Positions 1 through 9,163 of a stretch of DNA of 64,000 nt are shown here, in pieces. The notes under the pieces were generated by a model. It saw only the letters and a list, made by a program, of their open reading frames with translations, searched no databases and had not been told where the DNA came from. A program made the position numbers and the translations under genes. Location of the stretch: contig NW_017566994.1 of assembly GCF_001661265.1 (NCBI RefSeq), forward strand, positions 310,001-374,000, in the 5' to 3' direction. This DNA is from Saitoella complicata NRRL Y-17804 (taxonomy: Eukaryota; Ascomycota; Saitoellomycetes; Saitoellales; Saitoellaceae). Position 1 is the stretch's first letter. Each line of letters begins with the position of its first letter.

Positions 1-1913
1 GCTTGGAAGTCGATGTACGGAGTGTCGGCGGGTGGGCTGTACAGAAGAGTATGCTTGAAGGGTACCTGAGGGGTCTGTTGAGGAGGGAACGAGGGGCGTT
101 GATGGGCGTTTGTGAATTTTTGAGTACGGATGTGATTGAGAGGGGTGGGGTTGCTGCAACCACGATAGTCGAGGCGGCTGTGAGAGGGGGAGAGGTAGGG
201 AGGAAGGAGGGGTGGTTAAGTAAGAAGAGTAAGGGGTTCGGGGGGTGGAAGAGCCGGTGGTTCGTTCTCGAGGGCGGCGATATGAGGTACTATGATAAAC
301 CTGGTGGAACTGCAGGTAGTGCCATCAGGCTTTCTAGTGCACAGATTGCGAGACAGGCGACGAAGGATGCATCGAAGGAGAATACCCAAGATGAGAAGAA
401 AACAGAGGGGAAGGAGGGGTATAAACACGCCTTTATGATCTTGGAGAGTAAGAAGGTACGGCATATTCTCTGTGCCAACTCGGATGAAGAGAGAGAGGAG
501 TGGATCCGGATGTTGTTGCAGCATATTGATTTGGCGAATTCTCCCCTGCCTCTGATGTCCGAGAAAGCGGAGAAGGAGAAGGGAAAGAAAGCCGCTAAGA
601 CTAAGCAGGGGAGGCATGTGAGTGCCAATGAGGGCGCGCATGTGGGAGGGATGGTGGAGAGCGAGAGTATGAGGAGTATGTCGAGTACGTCGACGAGGAG
701 GGATGATGAGTTTGGCGTCGGGCTTGGGCGACCGGTTACGAGGGAGAGTGTGCTCGGGATAAGCTATGACCGGATGGTACAAGGTCAGCGTCCCTCGCCT
801 CATTCACGGTCAAAGTCCGTTGAGTCCGTGCCGCCACTACCGATTATGCCGCCTATCTTGCCGGAAGTCAAGGTCCAGGGGATTAGTGGACCGACGAATG
901 GGACGGTCATCACGGATGGATCGCAGTGGGGGAACATTCATGTTCGCGACGATGATTCCATCAAAACCAATGATGACAAGAAAGCCGCGGATAAACGGAT
1001 TAAGAAAAAGTCCTTTTGGGGATTCGGACATTCGAAGACACCACAACGGACTTCCTCGGACGCGAGCACGAATTCGACGCCGCCGGCGCAGAGGAGGGGT
1101 GGGCATGGTCCCGTGTTTGGGGTGACGCTAGAGGAGGCGATTGCCGTGTCAAGGCCGGTGAGGGATGATGTCCTGTTGCCAAATGTGGTGTACCGGTGCA
1201 TCGAGTACCTCGAGGCCAAGAACGCGGTTCTGGAGGAAGGGATTTATCGCCTGTCCGGGAGTTCCTCAGTCGTGAAGATGCTGAAGGAGAAGTTTGATAA
1301 GGAGGGGGATGCAGAGTTGTTTGGTGCGAAGGAGATGTACGATGTACATGCCGTCGCCGGCTTGTTGAAGCTGTATCTGAGGGAGTTGCCGGTGAGTGTG
1401 TTGACACGCGAACTGCATGTCGAGTTCTTGCAGGTGATCGGTGAGGTGGACGACTTGCCGGCACGAACAAGAGAGGTGAATCGACTCGTTCATCGACTAC
1501 CGCCTGCGAATTTCTCGTTGTTGAGAGTGTTGTGCGCGCATTTGATCAGGGTTGTGGAGAATTCAAATGTGAATAAGATGACGGCGAGGAATGTCGGGAT
1601 TGTGTTTTCGCCGACGTTGAATATTCCTGCGGGGGTGCTGACGTTGTTTCTGGGTGATTTCGAGGGAGTGTTCATGGAGGATGTGGATGCTCTTGCAGAC
1701 CTCGTACAGAATTATGACGAAGGATATGGTCAGAGCAGCCAGGAGCAGTATGCTGAGGGGCAGTATGATACGCGGAACCATGGAGGGTTACATGTTCCTA
1801 CCAGTCTGCGGGATGACCGGCGTTCGCGAAACAGACATTCGCACATTGTGGGAGGAGATCTTGGGTATGGGAACGGTGGATACGGCGGGAGATTACACAA
1901 CGTGTACGAGTGA
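1..1913 (+). CDS. BEM3: RhoGAP with PX remnant, PH and RhoGAP domains (BEM3-like), 5' end missing
   Basis: The reading frame is open from the window edge, so the N-terminus is missing. About 636 residues are visible. The first 45 look like the end of a PX domain (LEGYLRGLL...FLSTDV). A PH domain follows at about 69-174 (GWLSKKSKGFGGWKSRWFVL ... EREEWIRMLL), then a basic, Ser-rich disordered linker. A RhoGAP domain at about 373-555 carries the catalytic arginine finger in EEGIYRLSGSS. The order PX-PH-RhoGAP is that of yeast Bem3, which switches off Cdc42 at sites of polarised growth, so the role here is inferred as Cdc42/Rho inactivation at membranes. The C-terminal 80 residues are Gly/Tyr/Arg-rich tail. 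No intron is visible in this part. Other PX-PH-RhoGAP proteins are possible but less common in ascomycetes. Confidence 0.82.
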   Translation, partial: LEVDVRSVGGWAVQKSMLEGYLRGLLRRERGALMGVCEFLSTDVIERGGVAATTIVEAAVRGGEVGRKEGWLSKKSKGFGGWKSRWFVLEGGDMRYYDKPGGTAGSAIRLSSAQIARQATKDASKENTQDEKKTEGKEGYKHAFMILESKKVRHILCANSDEEREEWIRMLLQHIDLANSPLPLMSEKAEKEKGKKAAKTKQGRHVSANEGAHVGGMVESESMRSMSSTSTRRDDEFGVGLGRPVTRESVLGISYDRMVQGQRPSPHSRSKSVESVPPLPIMPPILPEVKVQGISGPTNGTVITDGSQWGNIHVRDDDSIKTNDDKKAADKRIKKKSFWGFGHSKTPQRTSSDASTNSTPPAQRRGGHGPVFGVTLEEAIAVSRPVRDDVLLPNVVYRCIEYLEAKNAVLEEGIYRLSGSSSVVKMLKEKFDKEGDAELFGAKEMYDVHAVAGLLKLYLRELPVSVLTRELHVEFLQVIGEVDDLPARTREVNRLVHRLPPANFSLLRVLCAHLIRVVENSNVNKMTARNVGIVFSPTLNIPAGVLTLFLGDFEGVFMEDVDALADLVQNYDEGYGQSSQEQYAEGQYDTRNHGGLHVPTSLRDDRRSRNRHSHIVGGDLGYGNGGYGGRLHNVYE

Positions 1914-2282
1914 GTTTAAGAGCTGAGAGGGAGGATATTTTGGCACACGAAATTTGCAAAGGAGTTTTTCATTCGCTTGAAAGTTTGGCATCGATCATCA
2001 TTGGGAAGGCTCTCAGATCAACAGCATGCTTAAGGCCAAGGACATTTGGCTACATCTACGTCACTACTACTTAATATCTTCAAGACAATACATTCGCTTC
2101 TCAATCATGAATTTGAAGGATTTCGGAACTTTGCGTATCTCTGCCGACGATTAAGGTTTCCCCGCGCAGATGCGACTGCAGGGTTCAACGACGTCGAATG
2201 TCCAGCAGCGCACCCAAAGAGACCGCAATAATTCCAACTGCAATTACTATCGATCCGCCTGCTCGTTGAAGATAAGAAAAAA
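1914..2282. other. spacer between the RhoGAP gene and ureD
   Basis: This 369-bp stretch should hold the RhoGAP terminator and the ureD promoter. I see no conserved small gene and no clear TATA box. Confidence 0.5.
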
Positions 2283-3242
2283 ATGACACCGACTTTGGTC
2301 TCCTCACAAACCGGCGCGGCACAATTCCTCACCGTTCCCGGTCGAGGCACCGTCGGCAGAATACACACCCTCTCCTCCCAATACCCTGTCAAACTGATGT
2401 CGCCATCTCCACTACCATCTGCCAAATCACTCGTTATTCATGTTCTTTCGTACGGCGGTGGCTTGGTTCAAGGGGATAATGTCACAGTGCGCGGAACTGT
2501 CTCGACATCTTCCACCGTTGTCCTCACAACCCAAGGATTCACGAAAGTCTTCGTCGGTGGCCGTGGGTCAAAACAGAGCCTCGAAATCAAAGTCGGGAAG
2601 GGCGGAATATGTGCTTTACTACCTGATCCGGTACAGTGTTTCCGGGGGAGTTGCTACGTTCAGGATCAGGTCTTCGAGGTAGAGGTCGGAGGGAGTTTGT
2701 GCGTGTTGGATTGGGTATGTGATGGGCGAACGGGAGAGAGTTGGGAGTTTGAGAGGTTTTTGTCGAGGAATGAGGTTTGGGAGGTGCAGCCAGAGCCAGC
2801 CAGCAATGGGGATGGCACGACAAACGGAGATGCGACCACAAACGGAGATGCGACCACAAACGGAGAGTCAGACGAGAAAGCGAAAGGATCCCGAAGACGA
2901 CTAGTGATCAAAGACAACGTCCGCCTCGACGGATCAGTCCAACAACGGATGCTATCACCTCACTCCCCTCACCGGATGTATACAACCCTCGCAACCCTCA
3001 TCCTCCAAGGTCCCGCCTTCGACGCACTTTCCTCCTCCCTCCTCACCCGCTTCCGAAACGAAAAGGTCAATGTGCAGGAAACAAGTTTATGGACAGTTGC
3101 GAAGACTACGAGGGGGGCTACGGTTGTGAAAGTTGCAGCAGAGGGAGGGGTGGAGGAGTGTAGGAGGGTTATTTGGGGGTTGGTTGGAGAGGGCTTGGAA
3201 GAGTTGGTGGGGAGGGAGGGGGTTCGGGCGTTGGTTGAGTAG
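2283..3242 (+). CDS. ureD: urease accessory protein UreD
   Basis: A 319-residue protein with the UreD pattern: GRGTVGRIHTLSSQYPVKL near the N-terminus, the SYGGGLVQGDNV block, TQGFTKVF, and the DPVQCFRGSCYVQDQVFEV segment. UreD works with UreF and UreG to deliver nickel to apo-urease in the cytosol, so the organism should carry a nickel urease elsewhere. None of the partners is in this window. The start ATG follows an A-rich leader. A short Asn-Gly-Asp-Ala-Thr-Thr repeat (about residues 176-198) interrupts the domain, encoded by an 18-bp minisatellite. It probably forms a tolerated surface loop. Length fits fungal UreD proteins once this insert is allowed for. No intron. Confidence 0.88.
   Translation: MTPTLVSSQTGAAQFLTVPGRGTVGRIHTLSSQYPVKLMSPSPLPSAKSLVIHVLSYGGGLVQGDNVTVRGTVSTSSTVVLTTQGFTKVFVGGRGSKQSLEIKVGKGGICALLPDPVQCFRGSCYVQDQVFEVEVGGSLCVLDWVCDGRTGESWEFERFLSRNEVWEVQPEPASNGDGTTNGDATTNGDATTNGESDEKAKGSRRRLVIKDNVRLDGSVQQRMLSPHSPHRMYTTLATLILQGPAFDALSSSLLTRFRNEKVNVQETSLWTVAKTTRGATVVKVAAEGGVEECRRVIWGLVGEGLEELVGREGVRALVE
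2820..2873 (+). repeat. 18-bp minisatellite inside ureD
   Basis: Three tandem 18-bp units starting ACAAACGGAGATGCGACC (the last one diverged) encode repeated Asn-Gly-Asp-Ala-Thr-Thr. The unit is a multiple of three, so copy-number change would keep the frame. Confidence 0.85.
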
Positions 3243-4091
3243 ACGAAAGAACGAAGAAGGGAAATGGATATACCTGGTATACACCATATTGAGCATATAG
3301 GATCTTGAATTTGCAATGGACGATTTTCACCCTCGCAAAGCGCGAACCGCCCGCACGCGTACTGCTGTGTGCACAATTCTTGACGGCGCGCATTTTACCG
3401 CCTATATGTGTGGGGATGGTTTACTGAAAACGCCCATCTTCATAGACAAGGCTTGGGAGGGCGGTTTCAGGGGCGAAATCGATAGATCGGAGGCTTAGGA
3501 ACCGATTGATGTCCTCGAAACGCGTGTAGCACTATTTCTCATAGAGCTGTGACATGGTGAAGAGTTTTGGCGTAGGTGCATGCAACATGCATGAAAGCAT
3601 CGAAAACACTCTCTGGGCCCAGAAATCACAAAAAATGTTAGAATCAAATGTGAAAGTTACGTCAAGAATTTTGCACACAGCTGTATTAATATTCATGGCA
3701 TCCCTCGCTGCTGGGACAACGCCAGAAGGGGTTCTACGCACGAGGGCTTCAAAGAGCAGTGTATTGCGATATGTCCGACAGCCATCGTTTCCTTGGCAGG
3801 CCTTGAAGAAAAGTGTAGCGGGTTCTGGAGCGGCTTCCCACAGTCCTTTGCAGCCTTTTGCATGAGCAGATAACCTCAGAAAAAGACCTCGGCGATGTCA
3901 CGATCACATTTGACTGTTACACTGTTAGAAGTTGTTGGAGACCACGGATCAAAGTCTTTCAGAAAAAATGAAATCAATTCAGTAAACGATGTCAGCTCCA
4001 ATTAAAGTAACGAGTAACGACGGCAAACACTATCAATAAAGCGAACAATGAAACAAAGAAAACCCTAAGCCCGCCATGAGAAGCTTAACTC
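3243..4091. other. 849-bp spacer between ureD and the VWA gene
   Basis: The spacer lies between the 3' ends of two converging genes. It holds a MITE-like inverted-repeat element (3362-3683) and a telobox-like AAACCCTAA at 4060-4068 close to the 3' end of the VWA gene. Short open frames here have no recognisable domain. Confidence 0.6.
3362..3683. mobile_element. MITE-like element with 24-bp terminal inverted repeats and TA flanks
   Basis: The left end (from 3362) reads CTGCTGTGTGCACAATTCTT and runs on to GACG. The reverse complement of the right end (3660-3683) matches at 22 of 24 positions. Each end is bordered by TA (3360-3361 and 3684-3685), the target duplication typical of Tc1/mariner-type elements. 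The 322-bp interior has no transposase frame, so this is a non-autonomous element if it is a transposon at all. A related end occurs at 19290-19325. The family assignment is inference from size, ends and TA flanks. Confidence 0.5.
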
Positions 4092-7000
4092 CTACCTCTT
4101 CTCATCACTGGTGTCATAGCTCGAGTCGATGGCACCAAGGAACAGCTTCACCAACCAAACCTCCGGACTCAACTCGCACCCACTCTCCTTCCTCATCTGA
4201 TCCGCCTCCATCTCGTAGTTCGAAGTCACATCGACCCTGGCACCAACTTCGTGATGCTCGTCGAGCTCTTGGAGGAACTGGCGGGCTTTCATGTCGGTAC
4301 CAACTTGGCCAAACATGAGGTTGAGAGCACCCACACCGTACTGGTTGCCTTGGAAGAAGTGGTTTGCATCCCGAATGACGTTGAAGATGGTGTTGGAGTC
4401 CTCGCCTTGGGGTTGGCCGTCGGTGATGGTAATGATGAGGACGGGTTTGTGGAGCTGGTTTGCTCTTGCCCTAGAGAGAACCAAGGGCTCGAGGATTTTC
4501 GCTTTCAACTGCGTCCCGATCGGGGTCAATCCGCCGAACTTGACTTGAGAGATAACCTTGTCGGCATCGGCTTCGCTGCGGATATTGTCTCCCTTGATGT
4601 CGGAGTTGAAGAAACGGACTTGAATCCCGTCGTCGTCAAAAAGACTCGCGGCGAAAGCGACGTGGCTTAAGATCATCTTCATATCATCCAACCTCTCGCC
4701 CTTTTCCTCGAAGACCATGGAGCCCGAATCGTCGATGAACAAGATGACGTCGAAGAGTGCCAACTTGCAGATGTCAACAGCTATCTCGGAAGGAAGCTTC
4801 CATTTGGCGATCAACTCTGGGAGACGGTGGGCGGCGCGGGAAGCAACTTCGCGGATACGCTGTTGGTATGCGTGAGGAGGGTAAAAAGCCTCAAGATGCT
4901 GGTCTTTGATGCAACGCTCCAGAGCGCCTTCAACGGACGTAACAAAGTTGATGGGGTGGCTGTTGCCTCCATGGGATGGATGAGGGGTGTAGTGCTGAGG
5001 ATGGGAGAGGGAGCGATCGCCTCCTCCTTCTCCGATGTTCGCGAAGAGCCCGGCCGCGGTGCTGATCCCTTGGGCGACGCCCACGACATCCGTGAACAGA
5101 TTGCGAGATCCGGTATGCGGACAAGTGCCAGGTTCGTGCCAGCACGAGCATGATACACACTGGAAGCGCTCGGGCCCATGGTGGACTCCGTGCCCAGCGG
5201 GACAAGGTTCGTGCCAGTAAGAGTGGTACTGCGTACAGTGCGGGCAAATACCCGGAGGATAGCGGATAGGCGCACCATAGTTGTCCGTAGGGATTGGACC
5301 GTGAGAAGAGCCACCTCCGTGGCCATGTTGACCTCCAGGGTGCCCTCCATGTATTTGGGGGCAATGGCCGGGAGGATGGTTTTGGTGACAATGTCTGCAA
5401 AGGATCACCGTGGGACAGGCCTGGTGTGGGGGGTGGTATTCACGACAGCGAGTGCAGATTATGACGACTGTGTCGCTGTGAGGAGGGCAAGGGCCGGGAG
5501 GATGCGGCTTCTGGCACGTATGACAAGGACAAGGGCCAGGCGGGTGCGGTTTCTGGCATGAATAGCAATGGATGGGGGTGGGGCAGGCTTCATGCGGGGG
5601 GTGAGGGTGTTGGCAGCGCACACAAATTGTCGTGGTCGTGTTGACGTGAGGAGGGCAAGGGCCAGGCGGGTGCGGCTTCTGGCACGTATGACAAGGNNNN
5701 NNNNNNNNNNNNNNNNNNNNNNNNNNNNNNNNNNNNNNNNNNNNNNNNNNNNNNNNNNNNNNNNNNNNNNNNNNNNNNNNNNNNNNNNNNNNNNNNNNNN
5801 NNNNNNNNNNNNNNNNNNNNNNNNNNNNNNNNNNNNNNNNNNNNNNNNNNNNNNNNNNNNNNNNNNNNNNNNNNNNNNNNNNNNNNNNNNNNNNNNNNNN
5901 NNNNNNNNNNNNNNNNNNNNNNNNNNNNNNNNNNNNNNNNNNNNNNNNNNNNNNNNNNNNNNNNNNNNNNNNNNNNNNNNNNNNNNNNNNNNNNNNNNNN
6001 NNNNNNNNNNNNNNNNNNNNNNNNNNNNNNNNNNNNNNNNNNNNNNNNNNNNNNNNNNNNNNNNNNNNNNNNNNNNNNNNNNNNNNNNNNNNNNNNNNNN
6101 NNNNNNNNNNNNNNNNNNNNNNNNNNNNNNNNNNNNNNNNNNNNNNNNNNNNNNNNNNNNNNNNNNNNNNNGGGGTGGGACAGGCTTCATGCGGGGGGTG
6201 AGGGCGTTGGCAGCGCACACAAATTGTCGTGGTCGTGTTGACGTGAGGAGGGCAAGGGCCAGGCGGGTGCGGCTTCTGGCACGTATGGCAGTGAATGGGA
6301 GCCGGGGGGTGGACGGGCTGGCAAGGTTGTTGCGGGTGGTGGTACTGATGGCAGCGGGTGCAGATCACGACAGTCGTACTCCCATTATGACAAGGTCCAG
6401 GTGGGTGAGGCTTCTGGCAGGTACCACAGTGGTGTGGAGGCTGAACCGGCGGGCAGGGCTGCTGCGGCGGGTGATACTGGTAGCACCGAGTACAGATCAC
6501 GACGATCGTGGTGTTGTGAGGAGGACAAGGCCCAGGAAGGTGGGGCTTCTGACAGGTGCCACAGTGGGAGGGAGGGTGGCTCGAGGGGCAAGGACCAGGC
6601 GGATGGTACTGATTGCAGCGAACGCAGATCACGCCCGTGGTACTGTGCGAGGGAGGGGGACAAGGACCCGGAAGGTGACAGCGGCGGCATTGCTGACAAG
6701 TGACACGCTCGGTTACATGCGTAGCACAGGTGTGAGTGGGCGGGCAACACACGTGCGGCGGATGGGGGATCGTACAGTGGATGCAAGTCCCCCCTCCGTG
6801 GACGACCGGGTTCGGACAATGTCCTGGCGTATGGAACCTGTAACATTGGTTGCACTTGCAGGGCTCGGGACCGTGATGGACGCCGTGGCCGTGAGGGCAA
6901 GGTTCGAAGTGGTAGTTGTGGTGTTGGGTGCAGTGAGGACAGACGCCCGGGGGGAATTGGGTGTGGACACCACCGCCGTAGTACGTGTGAGATTCGCCGG

Positions 7001-7280
7001 AGGGATTGTGCATGCCGGTAGGATGACCTCCCGGGTGGGGAGAATGGCTTCCGTACGGGTTAGGCGAATGGTGTCCATGATGTCCATGGCCGTGTTGAGG
7101 GTGCGGCGAGTGACTGCCTCCATGAGGACTAGGCGTTCCGCGATACCCCGGCTGAGGCGAGTGCGGCTTATTGTACGGGTCATAATGCTGTCCCGAACCC
7201 TGTTGCTCGGATTGCTCGTAGTTGATGTGAATATGAACGTCAGGCGCCGCAGACGACTGGAGTTTATTGGCGAGGGTCAT
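4092..7280 (-). CDS. VWA-domain protein with a tandem CX2CX3HX4-6C mini-knuckle array (interrupted by assembly gap)
   Basis: Single-exon frame of about 1062 residues including the gap. Residues 1-110 are a His/Pro/Gly/Ser-rich tail. From about 112 to 740 comes an array of Cys/His units with spacing C-X2-C-X3-H-X4-6-C (for example CHTCQKPHPPGPC, CVRCQRPHPPHEAC); I count 19 outside the gap. A C-terminal VWA domain (about 844-1040) keeps the metal-site residues: DDSGSM, the Thr of GGLTPIGT and TDGQP. There is no signal peptide or membrane segment, so it is probably intracellular. VWA domains usually mediate protein contacts through a bound divalent ion. The array resembles retroviral-type zinc knuckles (CX2CX4HX4C) with one residue fewer before His, so zinc binding is inference. 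The closest recognisable part is the fungal VWA domain. The function of the whole is unknown to me. Confidence 0.8.
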   Translation of the reverse strand: MTLANKLQSSAAPDVHIHINYEQSEQQGSGQHYDPYNKPHSPQPGYRGTPSPHGGSHSPHPQHGHGHHGHHSPNPYGSHSPHPGGHPTGMHNPSGESHTYYGGGVHTQFPPGVCPHCTQHHNYHFEPCPHGHGVHHGPEPCKCNQCYRFHTPGHCPNPVVHGGGTCIHCTIPHPPHVCCPPTHTCATHVTERVTCQQCRRCHLPGPCPPPSHSTTGVICVRCNQYHPPGPCPSSHPPSHCGTCQKPHLPGPCPPHNTTIVVICTRCYQYHPPQQPCPPVQPPHHCGTCQKPHPPGPCHNGSTTVVICTRCHQYHHPQQPCQPVHPPAPIHCHTCQKPHPPGPCPPHVNTTTTICVRCQRPHPPHEACPTXXXXXXXXXXXXXXXXXXXXXXXXXXXXXXXXXXXXXXXXXXXXXXXXXXXXXXXXXXXXXXXXXXXXXXXXXXXXXXXXXXXXXXXXXXXXXXXXXXXXXXXXXXXXXXXXXXXXXXXXXXXXXXXXXXXXXXXXXXXXXXXXXXXXXXXXXXXXXXXPCHTCQKPHPPGPCPPHVNTTTTICVRCQHPHPPHEACPTPIHCYSCQKPHPPGPCPCHTCQKPHPPGPCPPHSDTVVIICTRCREYHPPHQACPTVILCRHCHQNHPPGHCPQIHGGHPGGQHGHGGGSSHGPIPTDNYGAPIRYPPGICPHCTQYHSYWHEPCPAGHGVHHGPERFQCVSCSCWHEPGTCPHTGSRNLFTDVVGVAQGISTAAGLFANIGEGGGDRSLSHPQHYTPHPSHGGNSHPINFVTSVEGALERCIKDQHLEAFYPPHAYQQRIREVASRAAHRLPELIAKWKLPSEIAVDICKLALFDVILFIDDSGSMVFEEKGERLDDMKMILSHVAFAASLFDDDGIQVRFFNSDIKGDNIRSEADADKVISQVKFGGLTPIGTQLKAKILEPLVLSRARANQLHKPVLIITITDGQPQGEDSNTIFNVIRDANHFFQGNQYGVGALNLMFGQVGTDMKARQFLQELDEHHEVGARVDVTSNYEMEADQMRKESGCELSPEVWLVKLFLGAIDSSYDTSDEKR
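5430..6700 (-). repeat. coding tandem repeat, about 126 bp per unit
   Basis: The best-conserved units on both sides of the gap are about 42 codons long and each carry two knuckles, one with H-X4-C and one with H-X5-C, joined by a Thr-rich linker (NTTTTI). Units become more diverged towards both ends of the array. Confidence 0.75.
5697..6171. other. assembly gap, 475 N
   Basis: The N run lies inside the knuckle array of the VWA gene. The sequences on its two sides are near-copies of each other over about 110 bp, and the reading frame agrees on both sides, so a tandem repeat that could not be assembled is the likely cause. Confidence 0.97.
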
Positions 7281-8078
7281 GATTGGCTTTGTGGTCTGGA
7301 TCGGAGAGGAGAGAGGAGGTGAGGATCAGGATGGTTAGCCGTGGGTGGTAGCGGGTCTTATAGCGATTTGGAAAAGGACCGTCGATATGCTGGGATGCTG
7401 GGAGGGAGCGAGCATGTGGAGGTCACACCGTGCCGGTCTCACGGTCCGGTAATGCGGTACGCGTTATGATCGCGGGTGGAAGCGCTTGGGAGCCGGTTGT
7501 AGGCACGAGGTTGCACCCGCGGCGACTCTTGCAAGCAATCGTGTAAATGATAGACCGGTAAACATACCCAAGGAAGCTTAAGCCGAGGTTCACGTTATCC
7601 CGTTGCCAGCGGACATCGATCGTCATGGGATCAGCGAGCTTTGTGTGATTCGCTCGGTTTGAAGAATTCATATGCGAGCGGACCTATATTGATGAGAATA
7701 TACTATTGCCAAGAATGATCTGATATCGCATAGGTAAGATACACATACACGCGAATTCGTCGGCTTCCACCCCTGCGCATACATTTTTGGTTCAGGCCGG
7801 CCCGAAGCTCGGCGTGGGCCGCTCGTCAGACCGCGTGCCTGCGAAGCGAAAGTGCAAGTTGAAGGATTGTGGATGTTGGCAAAGTTGTAGGTCCGAGCCA
7901 TCTTCGTGTAGATGGAACGGTTTACCGTATGTCCTGCCTAAACAGCGCTAGTGAGATTTCAAGTCACATCGCGACGGTTGACAGCTGATCAGGAACGCAG
8001 AAGAATTAGCAGTACAATTGTCGCACAGAAAATGGGCCAAATAACGCCTGGGACATATGAAAATCTGCAAACCCCTAC
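7281..8078. other. 798-bp spacer upstream of the VWA gene
   Basis: This holds the promoter of the VWA gene and the 3' flank of the next minus-strand gene. I see no recognisable gene, RNA or repeat in it. Confidence 0.5.
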
Positions 8079-8792
8079 TCACACCGACCACCTCCTCCCC
8101 CCCTTCCTCCCCTCCTCCCTGCCCCTCTCCACGACCCCTCCAACCAACCTCCCCACCGTCTCCAGAAACCCATCCATATCCTGCACTGTGAACCCCACCT
8201 TCCTACCCCCAACTTCTTTCAGGACTACACCGTCACCCCGTGCGAGGGGTTTCCAGAAGAGGAGGGAACGGGGTTTGCCTTTTGCCCAGGAGATCCCACG
8301 GATTGAGGTTCCCCAGGGGTGGTAGTCCCACCAGTGGAGGCCGAGGCAGGAGGCGGTTGCTAGCCAGTCGATCTTTTCGAAGGGGATTGCGTAGGATAGA
8401 CTCGGTCGTGGTGATGCTGGTGCTGGTGCTGGTGATCTGGACCCAGTCTTGGGACTGGTGTTGGAGGAGGAGGAGGTGGTTGTTGTTGGTGTTGTTATTG
8501 TTGTTGTTGGTTGGAGTGGGTTAGGTAGGTAGTGGTAGTTCTTCACGATCAACGTCCGTGTGGAGGGTGAGATCTCCACGTAGGGATCTTTGTATCCTGA
8601 TATGGCTTTCATGCTGCGTACCAGGCCGCATATTGGGTTCGTGTTGGTCGGGTCGTTGCAGTCGAGCTGCAATTCCCGCGGTGGATGCAAAACAGTACTC
8701 GTATTTGGCGACATCGAAGTGGGTGAATCCGTGGGATCGGAGCGAGCGTGGGAACTTGAGAGGCCTTCGAGGATGTTGACTAAATCTGTCAT
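8079..8792 (-). CDS. uncharacterised protein with a possible PH-like fold
   Basis: The first ATG in the frame (8790-8792) gives 237 residues; codons upstream lack an ATG. No family is recognised with certainty. The protein has a Ser/Pro/Thr-rich low-complexity insert in the middle (TTTITTPTTTTSSSS). On either side are alternating hydrophobic segments that look like beta strands (TLIVKNYHYL, IPFEKIDWLA, TSIRGISWA, RSLLFWKP, VVLKEVGGRKVGFTVQD), and then a helix (DGFLETVGRLVG). Strands followed by one closing helix suggest a PH-like domain split by a low-complexity loop; this is inference from pattern only. It has no signal peptide or membrane helix. It is divergent from the GTP cyclohydrolase gene across 371 bp. 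Confidence 0.6.
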   Translation of the reverse strand: MTDLVNILEGLSSSHARSDPTDSPTSMSPNTSTVLHPPRELQLDCNDPTNTNPICGLVRSMKAISGYKDPYVEISPSTRTLIVKNYHYLPNPLQPTTTITTPTTTTSSSSNTSPKTGSRSPAPAPASPRPSLSYAIPFEKIDWLATASCLGLHWWDYHPWGTSIRGISWAKGKPRSLLFWKPLARGDGVVLKEVGGRKVGFTVQDMDGFLETVGRLVGGVVERGREEGRKGGRRWSV

Positions 8793-9163
8793 TCTGTAGC
8801 TGGGGGTGTTTGGTGCCACTCGAGAAGGGGGAGGGAGGAAGTGTATTTAAAGTAGGTATGGATTGGACTCAGGACGCGGGATGCGGAGTGAGATGAAAAG
8901 CCGCTGCCGTGTCCGAATGCCGAGTCATGGGAACACGTGCCTGTGTGTAGCGAAAGGTTGACGTGTGAAGTTACGCGGGGGTTTGTGGCATCCGGGGACA
9001 TCCACACGGGCTTCCAAGGTCGGCGATGACCGGATAAACTGCCACCGTCCGTGCCTGACGCAACCCACGCACCCCTGCATCTCCGCATCTGCGCCCAGGC
9101 CCGAACTTTAAAGTCACGAAGTCACCACGCAGGAAACGGAAAAAACGTACCGTCCCCTTCGCG
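8793..9163. promoter_or_regulatory. divergent promoter region, PH-like gene and GTP cyclohydrolase
   Basis: 371 bp between two divergent start codons. A TATTTAAA-like element near 8842-8850 could serve the minus-strand gene. Nothing else is recognisable. Confidence 0.4.

Noticed and set aside
3554-3865. 103-codon frame overlapping the MITE-like element
   Set aside because: It crosses the right end of the element, has no domain and shows no transposase motif.
5568-7322. Long plus-strand open frame opposite the VWA gene
   Set aside because: It is an Arg/Val-rich mirror of the repeated Cys/His codons and has no domain; the VWA domain and metal site lie on the minus strand.
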